From: Sphingomonas sp. AX6
Lineage (GTDB): Bacteria; Pseudomonadota; Alphaproteobacteria; Sphingomonadales; Sphingomonadaceae
Assembly (NCBI RefSeq): GCF_902506605.1
Contig: NZ_LR733979.1
Span: 1,129,024-1,193,023 of the forward strand
Direction of reading: 5' to 3'
Length of the DNA stretch: 64,000 nucleotides
The notes below the pieces were generated by a model. It was not told the origin of the DNA and made no database searches. It saw nothing but the letters and a program-made list of their open reading frames with translations. Made by a program: the position numbers and the translations under genes. Shown here piece by piece: positions 38,677-47,082 of this stretch (its first letter is position 1; every line of letters begins with the position of its first letter).

Positions 38677-39873
38677 ATGACCATCACCGCCCTCATGCCC
38701 GTTTATCCACGGTGCGATGTGCGGCCGGTGCGCGGGGAGGGGTGCTATCTGATCGGCGAGCGCGGCGAGCGCTATCTGGATTTTGCCAGCGGCATCGCGG
38801 TCAATTGCCTGGGCCATGCCCACCCGCATCTGACCAAGGCGATCGCCGATCAGGCCGCGACGCTGATGCACGTCTCGAACCTATACGGTAGCCCGCAGGG
38901 TGAGGCGTTCGCCCAGCGGCTGGTGGACAATTCTTTCGCCGACACTGTGTTCCTGACCAATTCGGGTGCCGAAGCGGTGGAATGCGCGATCAAGACTGCG
39001 CGGCGCTATCACCACGCGAACGGCAATCCCCAGCGGCACAAGTTGATCACGTTCAACAACGCCTTTCACGGTCGCACGATCGGCACGATCTCGGCGACCA
39101 ATCAGGACAAGTTGCGCGACGGGTTCGAGCCATTATTGCCCGGCTTCGCCTATGCGCCGTTCGACGATCTGGACGCCGCGCTGGCGCTGATCGACGACAA
39201 TACTGCAGGCTTCCTGGTCGAACCCATCCAGGGCGAAGGCGGCATCCGCCCCGCGTCGCAGGCGTTTTTGCAAGGATTGCGCGACGCGTGCGACAAGCAC
39301 GGCCTGCTGCTGGTCCTCGACGAAGTGCAATGCGGTTACGGGCGGACGGGGACGCTATTCGCGCACGAGCAATATGGGATCAAGCCGGACATCGTCGCGG
39401 CGGCGAAGGGCATCGGCGGCGGCTTCCCGCTCGGCGCGTGCCTCGCGACCGAAGAAGCCGCAAAGGGCATGGTCGCGGGTACGCATGGTTCGACCTATGG
39501 CGGCGGGCCGCTCGCCTGCGCGGCGGGGCAAGCGGTGCTCGACGTGATGCTTGAGGACGGATTCTTCGATTCCGTGAAGGCGAGCGGCGAGCGGCTGCGC
39601 GCGGGCCTCGAACAGATGATTCCCAATCACGATCATTTGTTCGACAGCGTGCGGGGCATGGGGCTGATGCTGGGGCTCAAGCTGAAGGACACGGCGGTAT
39701 CGCGCGATTTCGTCGCGCATTGCCGCGATCATCACGGGCTGCTGCTGGTCGCTGCCGGCGATAACGTCGTCCGCATCCTGCCGCCTTTGGTGATCGAGGA
39801 AAGCCATATCGCCGAGGCGATCGAAAAACTGAGCGACGCCGCGCGGGTCTATGTCCCCGTTAGTGATGACTAG
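38677..39873 (+). CDS. argD: Acetylornithine aminotransferase
   Basis: The 398-residue class III PLP aminotransferase converts N-acetylglutamate semialdehyde to N-acetylornithine, and often also serves lysine synthesis. It shows SGIAVNCLGHAHP, NSGAEAVECAIKTAR, the Asp of LVLDEVQCGYGRTG and the PLP lysine in AAKGIGGGFPLGA. AGGAG lies eight bases before ATG 38677. It is followed by argF and hslO, an order common in alphaproteobacteria. A family C palindrome separates it from argF. Confidence 0.94.
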   Translation: MTITALMPVYPRCDVRPVRGEGCYLIGERGERYLDFASGIAVNCLGHAHPHLTKAIADQAATLMHVSNLYGSPQGEAFAQRLVDNSFADTVFLTNSGAEAVECAIKTARRYHHANGNPQRHKLITFNNAFHGRTIGTISATNQDKLRDGFEPLLPGFAYAPFDDLDAALALIDDNTAGFLVEPIQGEGGIRPASQAFLQGLRDACDKHGLLLVLDEVQCGYGRTGTLFAHEQYGIKPDIVAAAKGIGGGFPLGACLATEEAAKGMVAGTHGSTYGGGPLACAAGQAVLDVMLEDGFFDSVKASGERLRAGLEQMIPNHDHLFDSVRGMGLMLGLKLKDTAVSRDFVAHCRDHHGLLLVAAGDNVVRILPPLVIEESHIAEAIEKLSDAARVYVPVSDD

Positions 39874-39896
39874 AACGTAGTGAACTCGGCAGAATT

Positions 39897-39974
39897 GTCA
39901 TTGCGAGCGCAGCGAAGCAATCCAGGGTGTCGCGAACGCTTCGGACTGGATTGCTTCGCTGCGCTCGCAATGAC
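39897..39974. repeat. Intergenic palindrome, family C (copy 1)
   Basis: Arms GTCATTGCGAGCGCAGCG... and its inverse, about 29 bases each, surround about 20 bases between argD and argF. The same arms occur at 42026. Confidence 0.92.
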
Positions 39975-40030
39975 GATCCGGGAATACTCAAACCCCTGCC
40001 CTGTACGGACCGGATGACTAGGAATTGCCC

Positions 40031-40954
40031 ATGACCATTCGCCATTTCCTGAACCTGTCTGACGCCGGACCCGACGGCATCGCCGCGATCCTTCACGATG
40101 CGATCGACCGCAAGGCCGCGCGCAAGGGCTTTCCCAAGGGCAAGCCCGACGCGGACGCGCCGCTGGCGGGACACGCGCTGGCGATGGTGTTCGAGAAGAA
40201 CTCCACCCGCACGCGTGTCAGCTTCGACATGGCGATCCGCCAGCTTGGCGGCGCATCGATCGTGCTCGACGCGGGCACCATGCAACTCGGGCGCGGCGAG
40301 ACAGTAGCCGACACCGCGCGGGTGCTGTCGGGCTATGCCGACGCGATCATGATCCGTACCGACGATCACGCAAAGGTCGTGGAAATGGCGGAATATGCCT
40401 CCGTCCCCGTCATCAACGGCCTGACCGACGACAGCCATCCGTGCCAGATCGTCGCCGACCTGCTGACCGTGATCGAAAGCGGCAAATCGCTCCCCGGCCT
40501 GAAATGGGCATGGCTGGGCGATGGCAACAACGTCCTGCATTCGATCGTCGAGGCAGGCGGGTTGATGCAGTTCGACGTCTTCGCTGCCTGTCCCGAGGGC
40601 TATGATCCCGACCCCGCCTTCATGGCAAAGGGCGGCAATCGCGCGGTGCTGACTCGCGATCCCATCGAAGCCGTTCGTGATGCCGATGTCGTCGTCACCG
40701 ACACCTGGATTTCGATGGGCCAGGACCATGCCGACGCCAAGCTCGCCGCGATGATGTCCTATCAGGTGACCGAAGCGCTGATGGCGCACGCAAAGCCCGA
40801 CGCGGTGTTCCTCCACTGCCTGCCCGCACATCGCGGTGAGGAGGTGGTGGAATCGGTGATCGATGGCCCGCAATCGTTGATCTGGGCGGAAGCCGAAAAC
40901 CGTCTGCACGCACAGAAATCGATCCTGCGCTGGTGCCTGGGCCAGATCGGCTGA
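40031..40954 (+). CDS. argF: Ornithine carbamoyltransferase
   Basis: The 307-residue enzyme makes citrulline from ornithine and carbamoyl phosphate. It has the carbamoyl phosphate loop [12 protein letters not shown], the [12 protein letters not shown] block, and the ornithine-binding [17 protein letters not shown] 40031 is preferred over a TTG two codons upstream; AGGAAT precedes it. It lies between argD and hslO on the same strand. Confidence 0.96.
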   Translation: MTIRHFLNLSDAGPDGIAAILHDAIDRKAARKGFPKGKPDADAPLAGHALAMVFEKNSTRTRVSFDMAIRQLGGASIVLDAGTMQLGRGETVADTARVLSGYADAIMIRTDDHAKVVEMAEYASVPVINGLTDDSHPCQIVADLLTVIESGKSLPGLKWAWLGDGNNVLHSIVEAGGLMQFDVFAACPEGYDPDPAFMAKGGNRAVLTRDPIEAVRDADVVVTDTWISMGQDHADAKLAAMMSYQVTEALMAHAKPDAVFLHCLPAHRGEEVVESVIDGPQSLIWAEAENRLHAQKSILRWCLGQIG

Positions 40955-40998
40955 ACCAACCGCGCAAGATTGTAAGGCGCGCGCACGCTTCCTAAATC

Positions 40999-41080
40999 CG
41001 TCGTGCCAGCGCAGGCTGGCATCTCATGCCACCTGCCGCGCGCTTGCGGCCTGATATCCCGGCCTTTGCCGGGATGACGG
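40999..41080. repeat. Intergenic palindrome, family E (copy 1)
   Basis: It begins CCGTCGTGCCAGCGCAGG and ends CCGGCCTTTGCCGGGATGACGG; each half also has its own hairpin. The end overlaps the ATG at 41074 that is the first good start of hslO. Confidence 0.8.
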
Positions 41081-42003
41081 GATTTTTCGATTTGACCGAC
41101 ATCACCGCCCCCGACCTCGACCGGGTCACCGCCTTCACCATCCCCGATCGCCATGCCCGCGGGCGCGTCGCACGGTTGGGGCCAGCGCTGGGCGAAATCC
41201 TCGACGCGCACGCCTATCCCCCCGCGATCGAGCAATTGCTGGCCGAATCGCTGACGCTGACGGCGTTGCTCGGCGCGACGCTCAAGGACAATAAGGGCCA
41301 GTTGACGCTTCAGGCGCAAACGACCGGCGGCATCGTATCGCTGATGGTCTGCGACTATCAGGACGGGGCATTGCGTGGTTACCTGCAATATGACGTCGAC
41401 CGGTTGAGCGAGGCACCTGCGGAGCCCAGCCTCTACGCGCTGTTCGGCACCGGGCATCTGGCGATCACCTTCGACCTCGGCACCAGCGGCGAACGCTATC
41501 AGGGCGTGGTCGCATTGGACGGCGCGACGATCGCGGAGGCGGCGGAGAATTATTTCGCCCAGTCCGAACAGATCCCGACCCTGATCCGGTTGGGCACCCA
41601 CCGCGACGCCGATGGCGCGCTGATCGCGGGCGGCCTGTTCCTACAACACATGCCCGAAGGCGAGGAAGGCCGCGAGCGGCTCCACACCCGCGAGCATCAC
41701 CCCGAATGGGAGCATGTCGAGGCGTTGGGTGCGACGATGGGCGCTGACGAACTCGCCGACCCCGCGCTGACGCTGGAGACGATCGTGTGGCGGCTGTTCA
41801 ACGAGGAACGCGAGGTGCGCGTCCAGGACGGTATCGCGCTGTCCAAGGGCTGTCGCTGCGACGTCGATTATATCCGCCAGGTGCTCGCCAAATTCCCGGT
41901 CGAAGAACGCCGCGAAATGGCCGAGGCCGACGGCATGATCCACGTCGATTGCGCGTTCTGTGCGAAGAAGTTTCCGGTGCCCGTGGAAAGTGCGGACGCC
42001 TAA
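41074..42003 (+). CDS. hslO: Redox-regulated chaperone Hsp33
   Basis: The 309-residue protein is the redox-activated holdase Hsp33. The N-terminal domain has LLGATLKDNKGQLTLQAQTTGGI, and the C-terminal zinc site has CRC (in KGCRCDVDY) and CAFC (in DCAFCAKKF). Oxidation of these cysteines activates it. ATG 41074 lies inside a palindromic repeat; a TTG at 41092 (giving TDITAPDLDRV) would start at the conserved region, so the true start is uncertain. The argD-argF-hslO order supports the call. Confidence 0.93.
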   Translation: MTGFFDLTDITAPDLDRVTAFTIPDRHARGRVARLGPALGEILDAHAYPPAIEQLLAESLTLTALLGATLKDNKGQLTLQAQTTGGIVSLMVCDYQDGALRGYLQYDVDRLSEAPAEPSLYALFGTGHLAITFDLGTSGERYQGVVALDGATIAEAAENYFAQSEQIPTLIRLGTHRDADGALIAGGLFLQHMPEGEEGRERLHTREHHPEWEHVEALGATMGADELADPALTLETIVWRLFNEEREVRVQDGIALSKGCRCDVDYIRQVLAKFPVEERREMAEADGMIHVDCAFCAKKFPVPVESADA

Positions 42004-42025
42004 AGGGCCGAGCCCATCACCAATC

Positions 42026-42101
42026 GTCATTGCGAGCGCAGCGAAGCAATCCAGCGCCAGCGCGTGCCACCGCTGGATTGCTTCGCTGCGCTCGCAATGA
42101 C
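42026..42101. repeat. Intergenic palindrome, family C (copy 2)
   Basis: The arms are the same as at 39897, with a different loop. It starts 23 bases after the hslO stop. Confidence 0.92.
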
Positions 42102-42222
42102 GAGGGGAGGATTCGCACCTACGGGATTGCACAGCCCAAACCGTCTTCCCACATGACGGATCAGGCGTTGGCCGGACGATGGGGCCGTCCGGGCATGCGA
42201 ACATGCTTGGGGAGATCGAGCG

Positions 42223-42639
42223 ATGATTAGCGGGCGAATGGCGCGCGCGACTGCGGCTGTGCTGCTGGCGACCGGAATGCTGGTGGCGACGACGGCGCGC
42301 GCCGATGCGCCGCAAACCTCGGTGCTGGCGACGATCGAGCCGGGTCAGTGGCAACTCCACGATACCGGCGACAACGCGCGCCGCAATCTGTGCGTGCGCG
42401 ACCCCCGCGCGTTGCTTCAGCTCGGCCATGCCGACACCGCGCAATGTTCGCGGTTCGTTGTCGCGCAGTCCCCGCGTGAATTGACGGTGCATTATACCTG
42501 CCCCGGCGCGGGGCACGGACGCACCACGATCGGCCTCGTCACCCCGCGTTCGATCAAGCTCGAAACGCAAGGGATCGCGGGCGGACTGCCCTTTCAGCAT
42601 AATTATGCCGCGCGGCGCACGGGTGCCTGTGGGCAATGA
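42223..42639 (+). CDS. Exported DUF3617-like protein
   Basis: The 138-residue protein has a signal peptide (cleaved near TARADA, residue 28) and a small beta-rich domain. It starts IEPGQWQLHDTG, like the opening of DUF3617 proteins, which are periplasmic proteins of unknown function found widely in sphingomonads. Three to four cysteines (LCVRD, AQCSRF, YTCPG, ACGQ) could form disulfides. No neighbour explains its role. Confidence 0.72.
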   Translation: MISGRMARATAAVLLATGMLVATTARADAPQTSVLATIEPGQWQLHDTGDNARRNLCVRDPRALLQLGHADTAQCSRFVVAQSPRELTVHYTCPGAGHGRTTIGLVTPRSIKLETQGIAGGLPFQHNYAARRTGACGQ

Positions 42640-42681
42640 CTCGTGCGCGTTAATCCGATCTTTACCGGCGCGGGATTAGAA

Positions 42682-42738
42682 GGAGCCTGTGTTTCCCACC
42701 CGGTGGGTGCGACAGCTCCCCTGTCTGACAGGGTTTTT
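42682..42738 (+). ncRNA. Candidate structured RNA upstream of queC
   Basis: GGAGCCTGT (42682-42690) can pair with ACAGCTCC (42712-42719), with one bulged C, enclosing a hairpin CCCAC-CCG-GTGGG (42695-42707). It is followed at once by CCCTGT-CTG-ACAGGG and five T (42719-42738), a compact terminator. This reads as either a short small RNA or a cis leader of queC. I could not match it to a known RNA family. Confidence 0.4.
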
Positions 42739-42751
42739 CCCAAGCCTTTTC

Positions 42752-42781
42752 AGGGCCGCTCTCAGAGCGGCCCTTTCTTTT
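42752..42781 (+). terminator. Terminator-like hairpin just upstream of queC
   Basis: AGGGCCGCTC-TCA-GAGCGGCCCT-type stem followed by TTCTTTT. It is 29 bases before the queC ATG, leaving almost no room for a downstream promoter. Confidence 0.85.
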
Positions 42782-42809
42782 GCCGGTCGTGTCGATTAGG
42801 CGCGCGCCG

Positions 42810-43499
42810 ATGACCAATGCCCAGCCTCTAGCCGTCGTCCTCGTCTCGGGCGGCCTCGATTCGATGGTCGCCGCAGCACTTGCCAAGGAAGCGGGCTATC
42901 GCCTGCTTGCGCTGTCGGTCGATTATAATCAGCGCCATCAGGTCGAACTCGCCGCCGCGCGCCGGATCGCCCACGAACTCGGCGCAGAGCGGCACATCGT
43001 CATGCCGATGGACCTGTCGGCATTCGGTGGGTCTGCGCTGACCGCCGATATCGATGTGCCAAAGGACGGCGTTCAGCCGGGCATCCCGGTGACCTATGTG
43101 CCCGCGCGCAACACGATCTTTCTCAGCCTCGCGCTCGGTTGGGCCGAAGCCGCTGGCGCGCGTGATCTGTTCATCGGCGTCAACGCGCTCGATTATTCGG
43201 GCTATCCCGATTGCCGTCCCGAATTCATCGCCGGGTTCGAGCATCTCGCCGATCTCGCGACCAAGGCGGGGGTGGAGGGCGAGCCGTTCAAGATTCACGC
43301 GCCGCTCCAGCATATGACCAAGGCGGATATCGCGAAGGAATCCGTGCGGCTGGGCCTCGATGCCGGGCTGTCCTGGTCCTGTTACGACCCCGCGCCCGGC
43401 GGCGTGCATTGCGGACTGTGCGACAGTTGCCGCCTGCGTCACAAGGGGTTCGAGGAAGCGGGACTGCCCGATCCGACCCGCTATGCCGTGATCGTATGA
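42810..43499 (+). CDS. queC: 7-cyano-7-deazaguanine synthase
   Basis: The 229-residue ATP-dependent enzyme converts 7-carboxy-7-deazaguanine to preQ0 in queuosine synthesis. It has the PP-loop [12 protein letters not shown] at the N-terminus and the zinc site [38 protein letters not shown] and [17 protein letters not shown] are QueC-specific. ATG 42810 was chosen; there is no convincing Shine-Dalgarno, and the region before it is packed with hairpins. It overlaps queE (ATGA). Confidence 0.95.
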   Translation: MTNAQPLAVVLVSGGLDSMVAAALAKEAGYRLLALSVDYNQRHQVELAAARRIAHELGAERHIVMPMDLSAFGGSALTADIDVPKDGVQPGIPVTYVPARNTIFLSLALGWAEAAGARDLFIGVNALDYSGYPDCRPEFIAGFEHLADLATKAGVEGEPFKIHAPLQHMTKADIAKESVRLGLDAGLSWSCYDPAPGGVHCGLCDSCRLRHKGFEEAGLPDPTRYAVIV

Positions 43500-44128
43500 G
43501 CTACGCGGTCAAGGAAGTGTTCCTGACGCTGCAAGGCGAAGGCGCGAATGCGGGCGCGCGCGCGGTGTTCGTGCGCTTTGCCGGATGCAATTTGTGGACC
43601 GGGCGCGAGGCCGATCGCGCGAGCGCGGTGTGCAAATTTTGCGATACCGATTTCGTCGGGATGGACGGCACCGGGGGCGGACGCTTTGGCGATGCCAATG
43701 CGCTGGCCGATGCGGTGGCGGCGGAATGGGGCGAGGGGGCGGACAATCGCTTCGTCGTTTTGACTGGCGGCGAACCGATGCTTCAGGTCGATACGGCCTT
43801 GGTCGACGCGCTACACGCACACGGTTTTCGCATCGCGATCGAGACCAACGGGACGCTAGCGGTCGAACCGGGTATCGACTGGGTATGCGTCAGTCCGAAG
43901 GCGGGGAGCCGTGTCGTCCAGACCAGTGGCGACGAATTGAAGCTGGTGTGGCCGCAACCTGGCAGCGATGTCGATGCGATCGAGCGATGGGACTTCGCCA
44001 ATTTCCTGATCCAGCCGATGGACGATGCGCGCGGAGAGGAAAATGTTCGCGCCGCAGTCGATTTTGCGATGGCGCGACCGAAATGGCGGCTGACGCTCCA
44101 GACCCACAAGATGCTGGGGTTGCGCTAA
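43496..44128 (+). CDS. queE: 7-carboxy-7-deazaguanine synthase
   Basis: The 210-residue radical SAM enzyme rearranges 6-carboxytetrahydropterin to 7-carboxy-7-deazaguanine. The cluster cysteines are C31, C46 and C49, the CX14CX2C spacing of one QueE branch, with [21 protein letters not shown] before them. [10 protein letters not shown] is the second SAM-binding motif. It is co-translated with queC, so both steps to preQ0 sit in one operon. Confidence 0.94.
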   Translation: MSYAVKEVFLTLQGEGANAGARAVFVRFAGCNLWTGREADRASAVCKFCDTDFVGMDGTGGGRFGDANALADAVAAEWGEGADNRFVVLTGGEPMLQVDTALVDALHAHGFRIAIETNGTLAVEPGIDWVCVSPKAGSRVVQTSGDELKLVWPQPGSDVDAIERWDFANFLIQPMDDARGEENVRAAVDFAMARPKWRLTLQTHKMLGLR

Positions 44129-44147
44129 AGGGACTGATCCCATCTTG

Positions 44148-44222
44148 GTGCTCCTGCGAAAGCAGGAGCGTTGGCCACCGGCGGTTCGCTAAAAGCCAGG
44201 GCTCCTGCTTTCGCAGGAACAC
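44148..44222. repeat. Intergenic palindrome, family D-like (copy 2)
   Basis: Arms GTGCTCCTGCGAAAGCAGGAGC and GGCTCCTGCTTTCGCAGGAACAC-type halves; each half is also a hairpin. It lies in the convergent gap between queE and the next gene, and can serve as a two-way terminator. Confidence 0.82.
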
Positions 44223-44249
44223 ATCCGTCGGCTCAACGCGTCGGACCTC

Positions 44250-44921
44250 CTACCCAGCGTAGAATTTCCCGCAGCGGCGTTCCTGCCACACGTTCCGGCG
44301 CCAGCAGCGCTCGTTCCCGAACTCGCGCAACACCGGCATCGGCGCGGGATAGCGGAACAGGAATTGCTGCTCGCCCCAAGGCACCAGGCTGTTGCGGAGT
44401 TCGCGCATATGGTTGTGGGCGACGTCGTTCAGCCCACCGGCGGGCGCGAACAACGTGGCATAGCCGACCCTGCCCGCGGTTTCGCAGAACGGATATTGCG
44501 CCGCGACCACCGAGAAGCCCGACCACACGCGAGAGAAATACTGGTCGAGCGCCGTCTGGCCGGGGCGGCCCTTGCCCAGCGTCCGGTTGAAATAATTGTG
44601 CAGCGTCGCGTGGGTGCGATCGAGTTCAGGGTCGTGGTTCTTGAGCAATGCGTTGTAATTGCTCACCAGCCTTAGCGTCGGTTCGAAATCGCACTGGAGC
44701 GCGGCCAGGTTCATCGCCGCGCGCAGGTTCCACACCAGTGCCGCGCTCAATTCCTCGGGGGTTGCGCCGGGCAATTCCGCGCTGACCATGCCGGGTTCGG
44801 CACCCGTCACGCGCGGGCCGCTGACATCGGCGGATTTGAAGAAGAACTGGGCCTGTGCGGGCACGGCCCCAAAGAACAGGACGGCGGCGATCCCCACCGT
44901 CATCAGACGCAACACGTTCAT
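44250..44921 (-). CDS. Exported protein of unknown function
   Basis: The 223-residue protein starts at ATG 44921 after GAGGGGAA and has a signal peptide (about 24 residues, ending PAQAQ). The mature part is mostly helical (ELSAALVWNLRAAMNLAALQCDFEPTLRLVSNYNALLKNH). It has four cysteines, two of them near the C-terminus (NERCWRRNVWQERRCGKFY). I recognise no named domain. It is transcribed alone, convergent with queE. Sphingomonads have similar conserved hypothetical proteins, but I cannot assign a role. Confidence 0.8.
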   Translation of the reverse strand: MNVLRLMTVGIAAVLFFGAVPAQAQFFFKSADVSGPRVTGAEPGMVSAELPGATPEELSAALVWNLRAAMNLAALQCDFEPTLRLVSNYNALLKNHDPELDRTHATLHNYFNRTLGKGRPGQTALDQYFSRVWSGFSVVAAQYPFCETAGRVGYATLFAPAGGLNDVAHNHMRELRNSLVPWGEQQFLFRYPAPMPVLREFGNERCWRRNVWQERRCGKFYAG

Positions 44922-45039
44922 AATTCCCCTCGCCACAACACGCGCTTTTCGAACTCGAACCTATGGTTAAGCCCTTTTGACTCCGGCCCCAAGCCCCTTT
45001 TTGCGCGTCCGCGAAACGACCTTCGCGGTCACGCCCAAG

Positions 45040-45075
45040 CAAAAGGGCCGCCCGGTCGCCCGGACGGCCCTCTAA
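45040..45075 (-). terminator. Rho-independent terminator of the Met-rich lipoprotein gene
   Basis: GGGCCGTCCGG-GCGA-CCGGGCGGCCC on the minus strand, followed by TTTTGCTT, lies 53 bases beyond the stop of the lipoprotein gene. The gap 44922-45127 holds nothing else I recognise. Confidence 0.8.
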
Positions 45076-45127
45076 CCGATCATGAAACGATCGACAGCCG
45101 CACCGCGAACCCGCGATGCCGACACGA

Positions 45128-45397
45128 TTACATCGTGTCGTTGCTCATCATCGTGTCGTTCATCATCATGTCGTTCGACATCGTGTCGTTCATCATCATC
45201 ATGTCGTTGCCCATGGCACCGTCGACGATGGTCATGTTGTCGGTCATCGTGCCGTCGAGCATCGGATCGGTGGTGTTCAGATCGACAACGGTCGTGTTTT
45301 CGGTCGTGGTTTCGGTGGTGTCGCCACATGCTGCAACGAGCAGTGCCGCGCTGGCGATCATCGAACCGGTAACTGCCTTGGAAATAAATGCGCGCAT
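45128..45397 (-). CDS. Methionine-rich small lipoprotein, function unknown
   Basis: The 89-residue protein has a lipoprotein signal with lipobox LVAAC (C24) and an AGGGAGC ribosome site. Residues 25-45 are rich in Thr. Residues 46-89 contain 15 methionines among Asn, Asp, Thr and Ser, with NDTM at 70-73, 80-83 and 86-89 and runs of three and four Met. There is no His and no second Cys after C24. Methionine clusters can bind Cu(I), so copper handling is possible, but no copper gene is adjacent. The tail may equally be a spacer or a by-product of repeat expansion. Confidence 0.82.
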   Translation of the reverse strand: MRAFISKAVTGSMIASAALLVAACGDTTETTTENTTVVDLNTTDPMLDGTMTDNMTIVDGAMGNDMMMMNDTMSNDMMMNDTMMSNDTM

Positions 45398-45492
45398 AAA
45401 AAGCTCCCTAGATAATATGATCTGGACGGTGGTTTGGACCTATCCCCAAATCGAAGCGGACAGTAATCGCTTACGGCCTCGCCCTCAAGTGG

Positions 45493-46164
45493 TCAAAAAC
45501 GTGTCGGTTTCTCGACATATTCGAGGAACGTCGGCATGCTCAACGCAAGAGCCGCGTCAAAGGTTGCAGGCGTCACCATTTTGCCGAGGGCGGCGGCGCT
45601 GGTAACCGGGAATTCGGCAAGCCCGCACGGCACGATTCCGCCGAAATCATTGAGGTTTGGCGACAGATTGACCGAAAAGCCGTGCATCGTCACCCAACGC
45701 TTCACCCGCACCCCAATCGCGCCGATCTTTGCCTCCATGCCGCCATCCTTGGTCCAAATCCCAATCCGGTCCGGCACCGCATAGGCATGAATGCCGACTT
45801 CTGAGAGCGCCGCGATTACCCAGGATTCGAGCGCATGGACATAAGCGCGCACATCGCGGCCCCGCTCGGCCAAATCGAGCATGACATAGCCGATCCGCTG
45901 TCCCGGCCCATGATAGGTGTAACGCCCGCCGCGTCCGCTCTTGAAGACCGGAAAGCGCGGATCGATCAACTCACGCACGTCGGCCGACGTGCCCGCGGTG
46001 TAAAGTGGGGGGTGTTCGAGCAGCCAGACCAGCTCGGGCGCGCCGGAATCGCGGATCGCGGCGGCGCGCGCCTCCATCGCCTCCATGGCGGTCGGATAGT
46101 CGACCGCGGCGGGCGCTAGGCGCCATTCGATCGAATCCGGAACAAGTGACGGGTCGGTGGCCAT
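45493..46164 (-). CDS. lipB: Lipoyl(octanoyl) transferase
   Basis: The 223-residue enzyme transfers octanoate from acyl carrier protein to lipoyl domains. It shows [36 protein letters not shown], the catalytic Lys in [14 protein letters not shown] and the catalytic Cys in [11 protein letters not shown] 46164 (MATDPS) is used rather than the TTG two codons upstream. The gene is alone on its strand. Confidence 0.95.
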   Translation of the reverse strand: MATDPSLVPDSIEWRLAPAAVDYPTAMEAMEARAAAIRDSGAPELVWLLEHPPLYTAGTSADVRELIDPRFPVFKSGRGGRYTYHGPGQRIGYVMLDLAERGRDVRAYVHALESWVIAALSEVGIHAYAVPDRIGIWTKDGGMEAKIGAIGVRVKRWVTMHGFSVNLSPNLNDFGGIVPCGLAEFPVTSAAALGKMVTPATFDAALALSMPTFLEYVEKPTRF

Positions 46165-46216
46165 TGGCAAGTCGTGGGCTCGCAGCTACGAGTGAAGCGT
46201 TAGGGTCCAACTGAGC

Positions 46217-47068
46217 ATGGAGGGGCATGTGGTCAAGATGGGGGCGGTCTGGGACCGCACGACGAAATTCCTGCGCGCCAACAGCGGCGCGGTGTTGACG
46301 ATCTCGGCATTGGCGATTTTCCTGCCGACCGTGGTGGGCACCGTGCTTCAGGCGGCGCTGGCAGGCGACGATCCGACATCGACGAGCGCGGCGGGCGGGA
46401 TCGTCAGCCTGATCACGACGATCATATCGATGCTGGGCCAGATTGCGCTGGTGGCGTTGGCGATCGACGCGACCTTGGGCACGAGCGGAGCGTTTTCGGT
46501 GGCCGGACGGCGATTGCTGCCGGTAATCGGGGTGTCGATCCTGGTCAGCCTCATTTTCCTGCTGCTATTCCTGCCGTTCATCGTCATTCTGTTCGGATCA
46601 GGCGTTGACTGGGCCGCACTTCAGGCGGGCGATGCGTCGGCAATGCCCGAAATGGCGGGCGGTATGGGACTGTTCCTGGGTCTCTACACAGTGGTGTTGA
46701 TCCCGGTCATCTTTTGGCTGGCCGCGCGCTTTTCGGTGATCATGCCGGTGGTCGTGTGGGAACGCCTCGGCGTCGGGGCGATCGGACGTACCTTTCGCCT
46801 GACCAAGGGCTATGCGCTCAAGATCGTCGGTGTGTTCATCCTGTTCCTGATCGTGTTCATCGTCGCGGGTCTCGCCATCGGTGGCGTATTCGGCGCGATC
46901 TTCGCGCTCACGACCGATGGGGTTCAGGGACTCACCGTCGGGGGCATATTGATGGCGATCATCATGGGCCTGCTGACGGTGGTTTTCACCGTGATCTACA
47001 CCGTGTTCCTGACCAAGCTCTATAAGAGCCTGATCGAGGAAACCGAGCCTGCTGCGGTGTTCGAATGA
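46217..47068 (+). CDS. Inner membrane protein, YciC/GDPD-membrane-domain-like
   Basis: The 283-residue protein has about six hydrophobic helices with a conserved RTFRLTKGYALKIVGVFILF block. That block resembles the membrane domain found in glycerophosphoryl diester phosphodiesterase-associated and YciC-type proteins. No catalytic domain is present. The following gene encodes a related membrane protein 14 bases downstream. The start is uncertain: ATG 46217 lacks a good ribosome site, whereas GGAGGGG lies just after it and could serve ATG 46238. Confidence 0.72.
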   Translation: MEGHVVKMGAVWDRTTKFLRANSGAVLTISALAIFLPTVVGTVLQAALAGDDPTSTSAAGGIVSLITTIISMLGQIALVALAIDATLGTSGAFSVAGRRLLPVIGVSILVSLIFLLLFLPFIVILFGSGVDWAALQAGDASAMPEMAGGMGLFLGLYTVVLIPVIFWLAARFSVIMPVVVWERLGVGAIGRTFRLTKGYALKIVGVFILFLIVFIVAGLAIGGVFGAIFALTTDGVQGLTVGGILMAIIMGLLTVVFTVIYTVFLTKLYKSLIEETEPAAVFE

Positions 47069-47082
47069 GGCGTAATCCGTAA

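Noticed and set aside
42682..42738. Known preQ1 riboswitch before queC
   Set aside because: The A-rich tail and the conserved loop of preQ1-I are absent, and preQ1-II features were not recognised. It is kept only as an unnamed structured RNA candidate.
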